Source: Rathayibacter_A sp036510655
Lineage (GTDB): Bacteria > Actinomycetota > Actinomycetes > Actinomycetales > Microbacteriaceae
Assembly: GCA_036510655.1 (NCBI GenBank)
Contig: DATCDQ010000002.1
Coordinates: 1-64,000, forward strand
Reading direction: 5' to 3'
Length of the DNA stretch: 64,000 nt
The notes under the pieces were generated by a model that saw only the letters and a list, made by a program, of their open reading frames with translations, had not been told where the DNA came from and searched no databases. Numbering within the stretch: the stretch's first letter is position 1; the number at the start of each line of letters is the position of its first letter. The position numbers and the translations under genes are program-made. This document shows positions 24,231 to 33,175 of the stretch, one piece after another.

Positions 24231-25262
24231 ATGCACACGCGCACAATGGCGAAACGAACACTGGGAAGAACCGGCCGGGAAGTATCCGTGATCGGATTGG
24301 GTACGTGGCAGTTGGGAGCCGACTGGGGGAACGTGTCGGAGAGTGACGCGCTCGCGGTGCTCGAGGCATCCGCTGCGGCGGGCGTGACCTTCTTCGACAC
24401 CGCGGATGTCTACGGTGACGGCCGCAGCGAAACCCTGATCGGGCGTTTCCTCGCCGCGAATCCGGACTTGGGGCTCACCGTCGCGACGAAGATGGGGCGG
24501 CGCGAAGCGCAGGACCCGGCGAACTTCACGCTGGCGAAGTTCCGCGAGTGGACCGACCGCTCACGATCGAATCTGCGGATGGACACGCTGCCGCTGGTGC
24601 AGCTGCACTGCCCGCCGACGCCGGTGTATTCGAGCGACGCCGTGTACGACGCACTCGACACGCTCGTCGCGGACGGCGCGATCGCCAATTACGGCGTCAG
24701 CGTTGAGACTTGCGACGAGGCGCTGACGGCGATCGCACGACCAGGCGTCGCGAGCGTGCAGATCATTCTGAACGCGTTCCGGCTCAAGCCGCTGGATGCG
24801 GTGCTGCCGGCCGCCCAGGCCGCCGGCGTTGGCATCATTGCTCGGGTTCCGCTTGCGTCCGGACTGCTGTCGGGGCGGTACACGCACGACACCGCGTTCG
24901 CAGCGAACGATCATCGCGCGTTCAACCGACACGGCGAAGCGTTCGACGTCGGCGAGACGTTCTCCGGCGTGGACTATGACATGGGTGTCGCGGCGGCGCA
25001 GGAGTTCTCGGCGGCGGTCGCGCGGGTGCGCGAGGGCCAAGGCATCGAGTGCACCGACAAGCTCACACCGGCGAAAGCTGCCCTTGCCTGGGTTGCGCAG
25101 CAGGATGGCGTGAGCGCCGTCATCCCGGGCGCCCGCTCGGTGGAGCAGGCCCGGGGGAACGCGGCCGCCGGATCACTCGCGCCGCTCGGCGACGAGTTCA
25201 CTGCTGCGGTGCGAACGATCTACGATCGCGACTTCCGAGCGACGATCCACGCCCGCTGGTAG
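24231..25262 (+). CDS. Aldo/keto reductase
   Basis: 343 residues of the (beta/alpha)8 AKR fold. The catalytic residues are visible: Asp/Tyr in FFDTADVYGDGRSE, Lys in VATKMGRRE and His in LVQLHCPPT. The NADPH-binding end is VSAVIPGARSVEQARGNAAA. The start at 24231 is supported by TATGGT ending 6 nt upstream (leaderless pattern); a second ATG 15 nt later has no ribosome binding site. The substrate is unknown. Confidence 0.9.
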   Translation: MHTRTMAKRTLGRTGREVSVIGLGTWQLGADWGNVSESDALAVLEASAAAGVTFFDTADVYGDGRSETLIGRFLAANPDLGLTVATKMGRREAQDPANFTLAKFREWTDRSRSNLRMDTLPLVQLHCPPTPVYSSDAVYDALDTLVADGAIANYGVSVETCDEALTAIARPGVASVQIILNAFRLKPLDAVLPAAQAAGVGIIARVPLASGLLSGRYTHDTAFAANDHRAFNRHGEAFDVGETFSGVDYDMGVAAAQEFSAAVARVREGQGIECTDKLTPAKAALAWVAQQDGVSAVIPGARSVEQARGNAAAGSLAPLGDEFTAAVRTIYDRDFRATIHARW

Positions 25263-25320
25263 GCCCGGTGCAGCGCCGGGCCCTGAGCCTGTCGTTCGGT
25301 CGCTGAGCCTGTCGAAGGGC
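25262..25320. repeat. Hairpin plus CCTGAGCCTGTCGAAGGG-type repeat
   Basis: GGCCCGG (25262-25268) pairs with CCGGGCC (25276-25282) right at the aldo/keto reductase stop. Two CTGAGCCTGTCG copies follow, the second as GAGCCTGTCGAAGGGC. The stretch lies between convergent genes and may terminate both. A relative occurs inside hrpA at 47586-47651. Confidence 0.65.
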
Positions 25321-25330
25321 GCGGATGAGC

Positions 25331-26872
25331 TCAGTTCGCGTCGACCTCGAGTTCGACGACTGCCCACGACAGTGCAGGCAACGTTAGGGTGACGCGGTCG
25401 TCCGCGGCGCTCACTGTATTGAGTGGGCGCAGGCCGACCTGCTCGCCGGTCGCCACAGTGTTGCGTGAGAAACGATCGCCTCCGTCTGGAGCGACGAGCA
25501 CCTCCGCGCGGGTCACGCGACCGGCGACCAGCCCGCGCAGCACGACGTCCACTGAAGCTGCCTCATCCAGTCCACGGTTTGCAAGGAATAACGCCAGTCG
25601 CCCGGTCTCTTCGTCCCAGGTTGCGCTGACGTCAACAAGATCGGTGTCGCCGAACTTCGCCGACTCGTAACGATCGCTTCTGATCGCCGCGCGAACGATC
25701 TGGCCGCGTGCGAGCTGCGCCATGCGTGCGAACGGCCAGAAGATGGATTGGCGCCAGGCGGCCCCGCCCTCCTCCGTGAGGATCGGCGCAATCACGTTGA
25801 CGAGCTGGGCCTGGTTCGCGATCTTCACGCGGTCGCCGTGGCGCAACAGGGAGTTGAGCAGCGTGCCGACGACAACGGCATCCGTAACGTTGTAGGAGTC
25901 CTCGATGACCCGTGGGTGCTCGCGCCAGACTCCGGAAGCGGCGATCTTGTCCGGCTGATCGTCGGAGTCGAGACCGCGCTGGTACCAGACATTCCATTCA
26001 TCGAACGATAGATTGATGGACTTGCGGTGCTTGCCGCGCGCGCGCACGGCATCCGCTGTGGCGACCACCGCCTCAATGAAGTAATCCATGTCGACCGCCG
26101 AGGCGAGAAAGCTTGCGGCGTCGCCGTCGTGCTCCTGGTAGTACGCGTGCAGCGACACGTAGTCGACCTCGTTGTACGCATGGCCGAGCACGGTCTGCTC
26201 CCACGCGCCGAAGGTCGGCATGCCGCTACCGGAACTGCCGCACACCACCAGCTCTATCGAAGGATCGACCATCCGCATGGCCTTGCCCGCCTCCTGCGCC
26301 AGGCGGCCATATTCGTCTGCCGTTTTGTGGCCGATCTGCCACGGCCCGTCCATTTCGTTACCCAGACACCAGAGCTTGATATCAAACGGATCCGCCGCAC
26401 CGTTCTTCTTGCGAAGGTCGCTGAGGTAGGTGCCGCCCGGATGGTTGGCGTACTCGACGAGCGCGCGCGCGGCATCCACACCGCGGGTGCCGAGGTTGAT
26501 TGCTTCCATGACCTCGGTGCCGGCTTTCTTCGACCAGGCGGCAAACTCGTGGAGGCCGAAGGCGTTGCTTTCCAGGGAATGCCATGCGCCGTCGAGCCGG
26601 CGAGGTCGCGATTCGGCCGGCCCGATGCCGTCCTCCCAGTTGTAGCCGGAGACGAAGTTTCCTCCCGGGTAACGGATGACGGTGGCTCCGAGCTCGCCCA
26701 CTAACCGGAGCACGTCGGTACGGAAGCCATCGTCATCCGCTGTTGCGTGCCCCGGCTCGTAGATTCCGGTGTACACGCAGCGGCCCATGTGCTCGACAAA
26801 CGAGCCAAAGAGTCGACGGGGAACGGCACCGATCGTGAAATCGCGATCAATGGTGATGGTGGCGCTTGACAT
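25331..26872 (-). CDS. abfA: Alpha-N-arabinofuranosidase (GH51)
   Basis: 513 residues from the ATG at 26870-26872 (GGGAG 5 nt upstream), equal to the usual intracellular GH51 length. The catalytic acid/base is Glu173 in WCLGNEMDGPW and the nucleophile Glu292 in LSFDEWNVWY, within two residues of the positions I recall for Geobacillus AbfA. Other conserved parts are VIRYPGGNFVSGYNWEDGIG and a C-terminal beta domain. There is no signal peptide, so it cleaves imported arabino-oligosaccharides in the cytoplasm. It faces the ABC importer across a 362-bp spacer, and an operator overlaps its promoter. Confidence 0.95.
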   Translation of the reverse strand: MSSATITIDRDFTIGAVPRRLFGSFVEHMGRCVYTGIYEPGHATADDDGFRTDVLRLVGELGATVIRYPGGNFVSGYNWEDGIGPAESRPRRLDGAWHSLESNAFGLHEFAAWSKKAGTEVMEAINLGTRGVDAARALVEYANHPGGTYLSDLRKKNGAADPFDIKLWCLGNEMDGPWQIGHKTADEYGRLAQEAGKAMRMVDPSIELVVCGSSGSGMPTFGAWEQTVLGHAYNEVDYVSLHAYYQEHDGDAASFLASAVDMDYFIEAVVATADAVRARGKHRKSINLSFDEWNVWYQRGLDSDDQPDKIAASGVWREHPRVIEDSYNVTDAVVVGTLLNSLLRHGDRVKIANQAQLVNVIAPILTEEGGAAWRQSIFWPFARMAQLARGQIVRAAIRSDRYESAKFGDTDLVDVSATWDEETGRLALFLANRGLDEAASVDVVLRGLVAGRVTRAEVLVAPDGGDRFSRNTVATGEQVGLRPLNTVSAADDRVTLTLPALSWAVVELEVDAN

Positions 26873-26882
26873 GGATCTCCCT

Positions 26883-26933
26883 GTCTCGTGTTGTGAGCTG
26901 TCTCGTGTTGTGAGCTGCCTCGTGTTGTAAGCG
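26883..26933. repeat. Three tandem 17-bp units in the abfA 5' leader
   Basis: Units GTCTCGTGTTGTGAGCT begin at 26883, 26900 and 26917; the first two are identical and the third has three changes. The array lies immediately upstream of the abfA ribosome binding site, inside the predicted untranslated leader. Confidence 0.8.
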
Positions 26934-26994
26934 TCGCTGCCCGGTGGCGAGTCGTTTCGCCAGCCTGTGGTCTGTGCCCGTGTTACACAGTTGA

Positions 26995-27023
26995 TCATTA
27001 CATCGTTGTAACGCTGTGCACAA
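26995..27023 (-). promoter_or_regulatory. abfA promoter with internal LacI operator
   Basis: On the minus strand, TTGTGC (27018-27023), a 17-nt spacer and TAATGA (26995-27000) form a plausible sigma-70 promoter. The near-palindrome TTACATCGTTGTAA (26998-27011) fills the spacer. It differs from the perfect site at 27144-27157 by one central base pair. Both sites probably bind the LacI protein encoded at 30510. Confidence 0.65.
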
Positions 27024-27110
27024 GTTGGAAATCGAATGCGCAACGAGACCGATGCCGCCACGGGCTCGAGCGGGTCGCCCTGCGTGCGAGGGCATATTCA
27101 TCTGGCCCCC

Positions 27111-27157
27111 TTGACAGATTGAAATCGGCCTGGCTACGATCGGCTACAACGTTGTAA
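27111..27157 (+). promoter_or_regulatory. ABC importer promoter with downstream LacI operator
   Basis: TTGACA (27111-27116), an 18-nt spacer and TACGAT (27135-27140) make a strong promoter. The perfect palindrome TACAACGTTGTA (27145-27156) sits over the expected transcription start, a classical repressor position. The remaining spacer DNA up to 27234 is leader. Confidence 0.75.
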
Positions 27158-27234
27158 TCGTCGCCTCCAGGGCACGAAAGCGAGCGAGAACTGACCATTC
27201 CAGCGGGTTTGCTGGAGCGACGAGGAGGTCGAAA

Positions 27235-28578
27235 GTGGCAGCGAAATCACCGTCCACATTCACGCGACGCGGCTTTCTGAGCGTCGGGCTCGCGGCGGCA
27301 GGAACCTTCGCGTTGGCTGGATGCAGCAGCCCGCTGAGTGCAGGACTCCTGGGCAGCCAACTCAATCCGGACCAACTCATTTTCTGGAATCTCTTCGGCG
27401 GCGGCGACGGTAGCCGCATGCAGACGATGGAGGCCGGCTACACCAAGACCCATGGCGGTCCAGGTTCTCTGCAGGCAACGGTCTTCGCATGGGGCAATCC
27501 ATATTATTCAAAGCTCAAGCTTGCGACGGTGGGCAACAAGCCCCCCGACGTCGCAATCTCGCATTTGACGCGAGCGAAGCCGCTCTTTGAAGGCAACCTG
27601 CTCGAGCCGATCACCGAGGCAGACCTGGCATTGGTCGGACTGTCGTCAGCCGACTTCAATCCGAAGTCATGGGCGGCGCAGAAGACCAACGAGCAGAACA
27701 TTGCCATCCCTCTCGACACGCACCCGCTTGTCATGTTCTTCAACGAGGACGTGTGCAAGAAAGCCGGCCTGGTCACCTCTACGGGCAAATTGAAGAATCT
27801 CGACGGAATAGACGCGTTCGAGTCAGCGCTCGCTGCAGTGAGCAAGGTGACCGGCGGCACGGCGATCACTGTGGCGAACGTGAGCGAGACAGCCACACCG
27901 TGGCGCGTGTTCACGACGCTCTACAACCAGATCACAGGCGCCACACCGTTCCTCTCCGACAACGGCAGCAAGCTCACCGTGAGCGACGACGATTTCATCA
28001 CGGTGGTGACTCGGATGCAGGAATGGGTGAAGAAGGGGTGGCTCAACAAGGGCCTGGACTACGCAGGCGCTCAAACGCAGATGTTCACTGGCAAGGCGGG
28101 GTTCTATCTCGAGGGCGAGTGGGAGATCACCACAGCTCAGTCGATCAAGAGGCTGAAGTTCGGTATGGTGCCCGTTCCAACCCTGTACGACAAGCCGGCG
28201 GCGCAGGCCGATTCGCACACCTTCGTGCTCCCGCGAAAAGCACGGACACTCGACCAACGCACGCAGGCGATGGGGTTCATCAAGTCGATGCTCGACCAGA
28301 GCATGACCTGGGCCATGGGCGGCCACGTGCCCGCCTATCTGCCGACTTTGAACAGTGCCGCGTACAAGAAGCTTGAACCGCAGGCCGACTATGCGTCCGC
28401 GGCCAAGTACGCCGTCTATGACGATCCAGCCTGGTACGGGGGCTCCGGGTCAACGTTCGAGAACACGGTCGGCGCGCAGCTGGGGCTCGCGCAACAGCTG
28501 GCGGTCTCACCGCAGGGCGCCCTGACAGCCATCAAAGACCAGCTTCAGGTTTACCTGGACACGCCCAGCCCGCTCTGA
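27235..28578 (+). CDS. Sugar ABC transporter substrate-binding lipoprotein
   Basis: 447 residues from a GTG with AGGAGG 6 nt upstream. The N-terminus combines a twin-arginine-like RRGFLSV and a lipobox LALAGC, so it is an exported lipoprotein. The body is an extracellular solute-binding protein family 1 fold (LIFWNLFGGGDGSRMQTMEA; AGFYLEGEWEITTAQSIKRL; TFVLPRKART). Its neighbours, two MalF/MalG-type permeases and abfA, indicate arabinosides or arabino-oligosaccharides as ligand, by inference. Confidence 0.92.
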   Translation: MAAKSPSTFTRRGFLSVGLAAAGTFALAGCSSPLSAGLLGSQLNPDQLIFWNLFGGGDGSRMQTMEAGYTKTHGGPGSLQATVFAWGNPYYSKLKLATVGNKPPDVAISHLTRAKPLFEGNLLEPITEADLALVGLSSADFNPKSWAAQKTNEQNIAIPLDTHPLVMFFNEDVCKKAGLVTSTGKLKNLDGIDAFESALAAVSKVTGGTAITVANVSETATPWRVFTTLYNQITGATPFLSDNGSKLTVSDDDFITVVTRMQEWVKKGWLNKGLDYAGAQTQMFTGKAGFYLEGEWEITTAQSIKRLKFGMVPVPTLYDKPAAQADSHTFVLPRKARTLDQRTQAMGFIKSMLDQSMTWAMGGHVPAYLPTLNSAAYKKLEPQADYASAAKYAVYDDPAWYGGSGSTFENTVGAQLGLAQQLAVSPQGALTAIKDQLQVYLDTPSPL

Positions 28579-28610
28579 TTCGACGATCTAGATACTGGAG
28601 GTACAACGAC

Positions 28611-29567
28611 GTGACCGCCGCTGAAGTCATGAACCGATCCGCGACAGCGGGCCCACACAACGCGTCCGTTCGACGTCGATCGCCGCTGTATCGCGGTCAG
28701 AGCCGAGGGGCCTGGCTCTTCCTTGCCCCGTTCGGCATCTTCTATCTGGCATTTCTGCTCGGGCCGACGGTCTGGATGCTGATCGCCAGTTTCTTCAACA
28801 CGTCGGCAGTGCGCCCAGGCCTGGGGTCGTTCGCGGGCTTCGCCAATTACGGGGAGATGCTCGGCCGGGCCGACTTCTGGAGTGCGATGTGGCACACGCT
28901 CCAATTCACGCTTTATACGACGCCACCGCTGGTCATCCTCGCGTTCGTCTTCGCAATCCTGACCAATCGGATGAGTCGTGGCCAGTGGTTCTTCCGGCTC
29001 GCGTTCTTCCTTCCCTTCATCCTGCCCTCCGCGACGATCTCGCTCATCTGGTTGTTCGTCTTCACGCCGGGTACAGGACTCTGGGAGTCCATGCTCGGCA
29101 TATTAGGGATACCGCCAGGCGCAGGCGTGCTGGCGAGTCCGGACACCGCGATGATCGGGATCGCAATCGCAACGGTGTGGTGGACGCTCGGCTTCAACTT
29201 CGTGTTGTATCTCGCCGGCCTGCAAGAAATTCCACGAGAGCTGTATGAGGCGGCCGCGGTCGACGGCGCGTCGAACTGGAACCAGATCCGGTACATCACG
29301 ATGCCGATGCTCCGCCGCACAACGACACTGGTCATCCTGCTTCAGATCATCGCAAGCCTGAAGATCTTCGACCAGGTCTATTTGATGACCGCAGGCGGTC
29401 CGGGCATTTCGACCCAGGTTGCGCTCGGACTCGTCACGAACACTGCGTTCACAGACAACCGCATCGGTGCGGCGTCTGCCGCTTCAGTACTCCTGTTCAT
29501 CGTCATTGTCGCGATCGCTGTCATTCGCCAGCTCGTCGATCGCTCGGCATCACGGAAGGCGGCCTGA
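28611..29567 (+). CDS. Sugar ABC transporter permease (MalF-like)
   Basis: 318 residues, GTG start with GGAGG 9 nt upstream. Six TM helices and the EAA loop ELYEAAAVDGASNWNQIRYI identify a carbohydrate uptake permease of the MalF type. The conserved Pro/Gly stretch LMTAGGPG precedes the last helices. It is translated just after the binding protein and 1 nt before the second permease. No ATPase gene is present in the locus. Confidence 0.93.
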   Translation: MTAAEVMNRSATAGPHNASVRRRSPLYRGQSRGAWLFLAPFGIFYLAFLLGPTVWMLIASFFNTSAVRPGLGSFAGFANYGEMLGRADFWSAMWHTLQFTLYTTPPLVILAFVFAILTNRMSRGQWFFRLAFFLPFILPSATISLIWLFVFTPGTGLWESMLGILGIPPGAGVLASPDTAMIGIAIATVWWTLGFNFVLYLAGLQEIPRELYEAAAVDGASNWNQIRYITMPMLRRTTTLVILLQIIASLKIFDQVYLMTAGGPGISTQVALGLVTNTAFTDNRIGAASAASVLLFIVIVAIAVIRQLVDRSASRKAA

Positions 29568-29568
29568 C

Positions 29569-30477
29569 ATGTCATCGACCACAGCTCCGCGCTCGCGTCG
29601 CCGCTCTCCGATCTCGGCAGCGGCACCCGCCCCGAAGCTCGCACAGGCGCGGGTCAGCGGCCGCACGTTCACCATCGTCTCGATGATTGTGCTCATTCTG
29701 TTCGCGATCGTGTGGCTTATTCCCAGCCTGTTCGCGCTCAAGACGTCGCTGTCAGAGAATGGAACCGCGGCACTCGGCGCACCGGCGATCCTCTCGAACT
29801 GGAACCCCACCCTCCACTCGTATGCGTCCTTCTTCCAAGCGGGCGACATCTGGAACTGGTACCTCGCGAGCGGTGTCACGTCGGTGATCACCGCGGTCAT
29901 GACGGTGCTCTTCGCGTCGATGGCCGCGTATGCACTTTCTCGTCTGGTGTTCCGAGGGCAGAACATCGTGTTCCTGTTGGTGGTTCTCGGGATCATGATC
30001 CCGACACAGGTGCTCATTGTTCCGATCTTCCAGGAGCTCGGTGCGGTGAACCTCCTGAACACGTACTGGTCGGTGATCTTCCCGCAGGTGCCCGCTGTGA
30101 TCGCGGTGTTCATCTTCAAGCAGTTCTTCGACGGGATCCCGCGAGAACTCGAGGAGGCAGCGCGAATCGACGGCGCCGGTCTCTGGAAGGTGTACTGGTC
30201 GGTTGTGATGCCGTTATCCAGACCAGTGATCGCTGCGGTCGTGATCCTGACTTTCGTCGGCGTGTGGAACAACCTGCTCTTGCCGTTGTTCGTGTTGTCG
30301 AACCCGAACCTGATGACGATCCCTGTGGGGCTCGCGACGGTTCAAGGCAGCTTCGGGCAGCGCTACGCGGACATCCAGGCTGGGGCGATCCTCGCGGCAT
30401 TGCCACTGATCATCCTCTATCTCATCTTCCAGCGCCGGATCGTTGAAGGCGTCACCGGCAGCGGCCTCAAGGGGTGA
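29569..30477 (+). CDS. Sugar ABC transporter permease (MalG-like)
   Basis: 302 residues from the ATG at 29569, 1 nt after the stop of the MalF-like gene; a longer upstream frame is rejected. It has six TM helices, the EAA loop ELEEAARIDGAGLWKVYWSV and the typical C-terminal FQRRIVEGVTGSGLKG of the MalG group. It pairs with the preceding permease. A shared MsmK/MsmX-type ATPase encoded elsewhere is needed. Confidence 0.93.
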   Translation: MSSTTAPRSRRRSPISAAAPAPKLAQARVSGRTFTIVSMIVLILFAIVWLIPSLFALKTSLSENGTAALGAPAILSNWNPTLHSYASFFQAGDIWNWYLASGVTSVITAVMTVLFASMAAYALSRLVFRGQNIVFLLVVLGIMIPTQVLIVPIFQELGAVNLLNTYWSVIFPQVPAVIAVFIFKQFFDGIPRELEEAARIDGAGLWKVYWSVVMPLSRPVIAAVVILTFVGVWNNLLLPLFVLSNPNLMTIPVGLATVQGSFGQRYADIQAGAILAALPLIILYLIFQRRIVEGVTGSGLKG

Positions 30478-30509
30478 TCGGCTCGGCTTTGACGGCGTGA
30501 GCGAGTCGT

Positions 30510-31511
30510 CTACGCTCCTGTGCTGGCACGGCGGATCAGCCGATGCGGAATCGTTGTGAGAACGGGGGCGTGATCTCTGTCGGCAATGCGTTCTGCGAGG
30601 CGGTCGAGGGCGGCATCAACGAATGCGCGCTTGTCGAAGTCGATCGTCGTCAGTGGAGGAGACGCGAACTCGCCGTGCGCAATGTTGTCGAATCCGGCGA
30701 CGAACACATCCTCCGGTACGCGGATGCCGGCAGCGGCCAGGGTGCTGAGCGTGCCGATCGCAAGCGAATCCGTGAAACAGAAGAACGCATCCGGAAGATC
30801 GTTGCGTTCGAGGAACGCTGACACAGCCTCAGCGCCGCCTCGTGGTGACCACACGCTGGCACTGATCTCCAACGCGGGGTCGAGCGCAATCCCGGCATCC
30901 GTCAGCGCGGAGCGGTATCCGACCGTTCGAAACCGGGCCGTTGCCGTGTTGAGAAGGTAGGGGGAGCCGACGACTGCAATGGTCGAGGCGCCGAGAGAGA
31001 GCAGATATTCGGTCATCTCATAGGCAGAGCGGACGGGGTCAACTCGTACCTGGTCCACCAAGTTCTGTTCCACCTCGCCGATCAGAACGACGGGTGGCAA
31101 CGACCTGCTGCGTGCGACCACGCTGTCCGCGAGCGTGATCGGGTTCAGAATGAGCCCGTCTATCAGATTGGCTTGTGCTCGCAGGAGCAGCTCGCCTTCG
31201 CGTTCGGGCCGTGATGCCGTCTCCTCGATCTGCACTGCCCATCCGCGTTGGTGTGCCGCTTCGACGAACGCGTGGGCCATTTCGCCTGAATACGGGGTGG
31301 CGAGGTCTGGCAGCGCAAGCGCGATCACACCCGATCGACCGTTGCGCAGTCCGCGAGCGCTCAGGTTAGGAACGTACTCGAGCTCTGCAAGGGCGTCCTC
31401 GACCCGCTGACGCGTGGCTTCTCGCACGAAGCTCGTGCCATTGATGACGTTGGAGACGGTCTTCGGAGACACGCCGGCGCGCGCAGCCACATCTTTGACT
31501 GTCGCGCGCAC
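30510..31511 (-). CDS. LacI family transcriptional repressor of the arabinoside locus
   Basis: 333 residues, GTG start with GGAGG 8 nt upstream. The LacI helix-turn-helix and hinge are TVKDVAARAGVSPKTVSNVI, then NGTSFVREATRQRVEDALAE. The periplasmic-binding-like core follows (VFVAGFDNIAHGEFASPPLT). It is convergent with the permease genes. The palindromes at 26998-27011 and 27144-27157, of the central-CG type bound by LacI proteins, are its likely targets. The inducer is probably arabinose or an arabinoside. Confidence 0.92.
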   Translation of the reverse strand: MRATVKDVAARAGVSPKTVSNVINGTSFVREATRQRVEDALAELEYVPNLSARGLRNGRSGVIALALPDLATPYSGEMAHAFVEAAHQRGWAVQIEETASRPEREGELLLRAQANLIDGLILNPITLADSVVARSRSLPPVVLIGEVEQNLVDQVRVDPVRSAYEMTEYLLSLGASTIAVVGSPYLLNTATARFRTVGYRSALTDAGIALDPALEISASVWSPRGGAEAVSAFLERNDLPDAFFCFTDSLAIGTLSTLAAAGIRVPEDVFVAGFDNIAHGEFASPPLTTIDFDKRAFVDAALDRLAERIADRDHAPVLTTIPHRLIRRASTGA

Positions 31512-31641
31512 TGGATCGGCCTCCGTTCGCCCGGGCTGGTCTGAATCGACCGGCTCTCAGCGCCGGTTTCAACCACGCGTATGAGTGGCCGCCCGAGAAT
31601 TCGCTATGGATTAGCGTAGTGTGCTGGCGCGCCGCGCGAAC

Positions 31642-32463
31642 TCAGCCGACGTCGTCGGGATGCGACCCCGTGCGGTCGTCGGTGTCCAGGGCGTCGATCG
31701 CGGCCAGATCGTCCTCGTCCAGCGCGAAGTCGAACACGTCGAAGTTCTCCCAGATGCGTGCGGGTGTCACGGACTTCGGAATCACCACGTTTCCCAATTG
31801 CAGATGCCAGCGGATGACGACCTGCGCCGCCGTCTTGCCATACCGCGCTCCGATCGCTTCCAACGTCTGATCGCCGATCGCCCGGCCTCGCGCCAGAGGT
31901 GACCACGCCTCGGTCAGAATGCCGTGCAGCCGATCGACCACGCGCAGTTCGCTCTGTTGCAACCACGGATGCAGTTCGATCTGGTTGATCGCTGGAACCG
32001 TTTGTGCCTGCTCCAGCAGTCGCGCGAGGTGATGCGGTTCGAAATTGGAGACGCCGATCGAGCGGGCTCGGCCATCCGCTTTCAATCGTTCGAGTGCTCG
32101 CCAGGTGTCGAGATAGCGGTCCTGCTTCGGCGCAGGCCAGTGGATCAGGTACAGGTCGACCCTCTCCAGCCCAAGGCGATTCAGGCTGACATCGAACGCG
32201 CGCAGTGTCCGATCGTAGCCCTGGTCGTCGTTCCACACCTTGGTCGTGACGAACAGCTCGTCTCGAGGCACACCGGATGCCGCGATGCCGGCCCCGACGC
32301 CCCTCTCGTTGCGATACAGCGCGGCTGTATCGATGTGCCGATAGCCGGTCTCGAGCGCGACACGCACGGCCGAGGAGGCGTCGGCATCCGGAATTTTGTA
32401 GACGCCGAAGCCGAGTTGCGGAATCAGCTGTCCGTCGTTGAGTGTCAGCAGGGGCGAAGTCAT
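31642..32463 (-). CDS. Aldo/keto reductase (2,5-diketo-D-gluconate reductase-like)
   Basis: 273 residues from the ATG at 32461-32463, which lies 6 nt after CATAAT (leaderless pattern). The AKR tetrad is seen in GYRHIDTAALYRNERG (Asp, Tyr), VTTKVWNDDQG (Lys) and LYLIHWPAPKQ (His). The NADPH end is NVVIPKSVTPARIWENF. It belongs to the AKR5-like bacterial group and is related to the gene at 61546. The substrate is unknown. Confidence 0.92.
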   Translation of the reverse strand: MTSPLLTLNDGQLIPQLGFGVYKIPDADASSAVRVALETGYRHIDTAALYRNERGVGAGIAASGVPRDELFVTTKVWNDDQGYDRTLRAFDVSLNRLGLERVDLYLIHWPAPKQDRYLDTWRALERLKADGRARSIGVSNFEPHHLARLLEQAQTVPAINQIELHPWLQQSELRVVDRLHGILTEAWSPLARGRAIGDQTLEAIGARYGKTAAQVVIRWHLQLGNVVIPKSVTPARIWENFDVFDFALDEDDLAAIDALDTDDRTGSHPDDVG

Positions 32464-32524
32464 GGTTCCATTATGTTGACTGTGCACGCGCCGCGCCTGA
32501 CAGAAACAACACCGTGAGGAATCC

Positions 32525-33088
32525 ATGCCGAAGCTGATGATCGTCGTTGTGAGCATGCGACCGGGGCGCATCGGCCTGCCGATCGCGAATTGGGTGCACG
32601 AAGTCGTCACCGCAGACGGTCGATTCGAGATCGACTGGGCCGACCTCGCCGGGATCAAGCTGCCGTTCATGGATGAGCCGAACCATCCGAAGCTTCACCA
32701 GTACACGCAACAGCACACGTTCGAGTGGAGTGCACGCGTGGACGCGGCGGACGCGTTCATCTTCGTCTCGCCGGAGTACAACTTCTCCTACGCACCGAGC
32801 CTGAAGAACGCGCTGGACTATCTGAACCGCGAATGGTGGCGCAAACCGCTCGGCACGGTCAGTTACGGCGGCATCTCGGGCGGCACGCGCGGTGTCACAG
32901 CCATCCGGCCGACCGAGGTGAATCTCGGGCTGGTGGCGACGGGTCCGAATGTCGAGATTCCGTGGGCGGCGAAACAGATCAACGACGACGGCATGTTCGA
33001 GCCGCTCGAGTCGCAAGAGAAGGTGCTGGCTGCCCAGCTCGACGAGCTGATCCTGCTCGACGCGACCTTGCGCCCGCTGCGCCGCTGA
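32525..33088 (+). CDS. NADPH-dependent FMN reductase family protein
   Basis: 187 residues of the flavodoxin-like NADPH_dep_FMN_red fold: KLMIVVVSMRPGRIGLPIAN (phosphate-binding loop), DAFIFVSPEYNFSYAPSLKN, then ALDYLNREWWRKPLGTVSYG. The SPEYN motif contacts the flavin ring. It may supply reduced FMN or reduce quinones or azo dyes. GAGGA precedes the ATG. It is divergent from the aldo/keto reductase. Confidence 0.9.
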   Translation: MPKLMIVVVSMRPGRIGLPIANWVHEVVTADGRFEIDWADLAGIKLPFMDEPNHPKLHQYTQQHTFEWSARVDAADAFIFVSPEYNFSYAPSLKNALDYLNREWWRKPLGTVSYGGISGGTRGVTAIRPTEVNLGLVATGPNVEIPWAAKQINDDGMFEPLESQEKVLAAQLDELILLDATLRPLRR

Positions 33089-33157
33089 CACTCTCGGGGC
33101 ACGAGAGTGCCCGTTTCGGACGAGTGCGCCTCTGTGACGTGACACTCTCGTCCGAAA
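33089..33157. terminator. Two consecutive hairpins between convergent genes
   Basis: CACTCTCG (33089-33096) pairs with CGAGAGTG (33102-33109) across a 5-nt loop. TTTCGGACGAG (33114-33124) pairs with CTCGTCCGAAA (33147-33157). Together they can stop transcription from the FMN reductase gene and from the MFS gene. Confidence 0.75.
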
Positions 33158-33175
33158 AGGACGCCCTCGGGGCGC

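Noticed and set aside
25331..27061. 576-residue version of the arabinofuranosidase
   Set aside because: The extra 63 residues read through the tandem repeat and promoter. The 513-residue form has a proper ribosome binding site and standard GH51 length.
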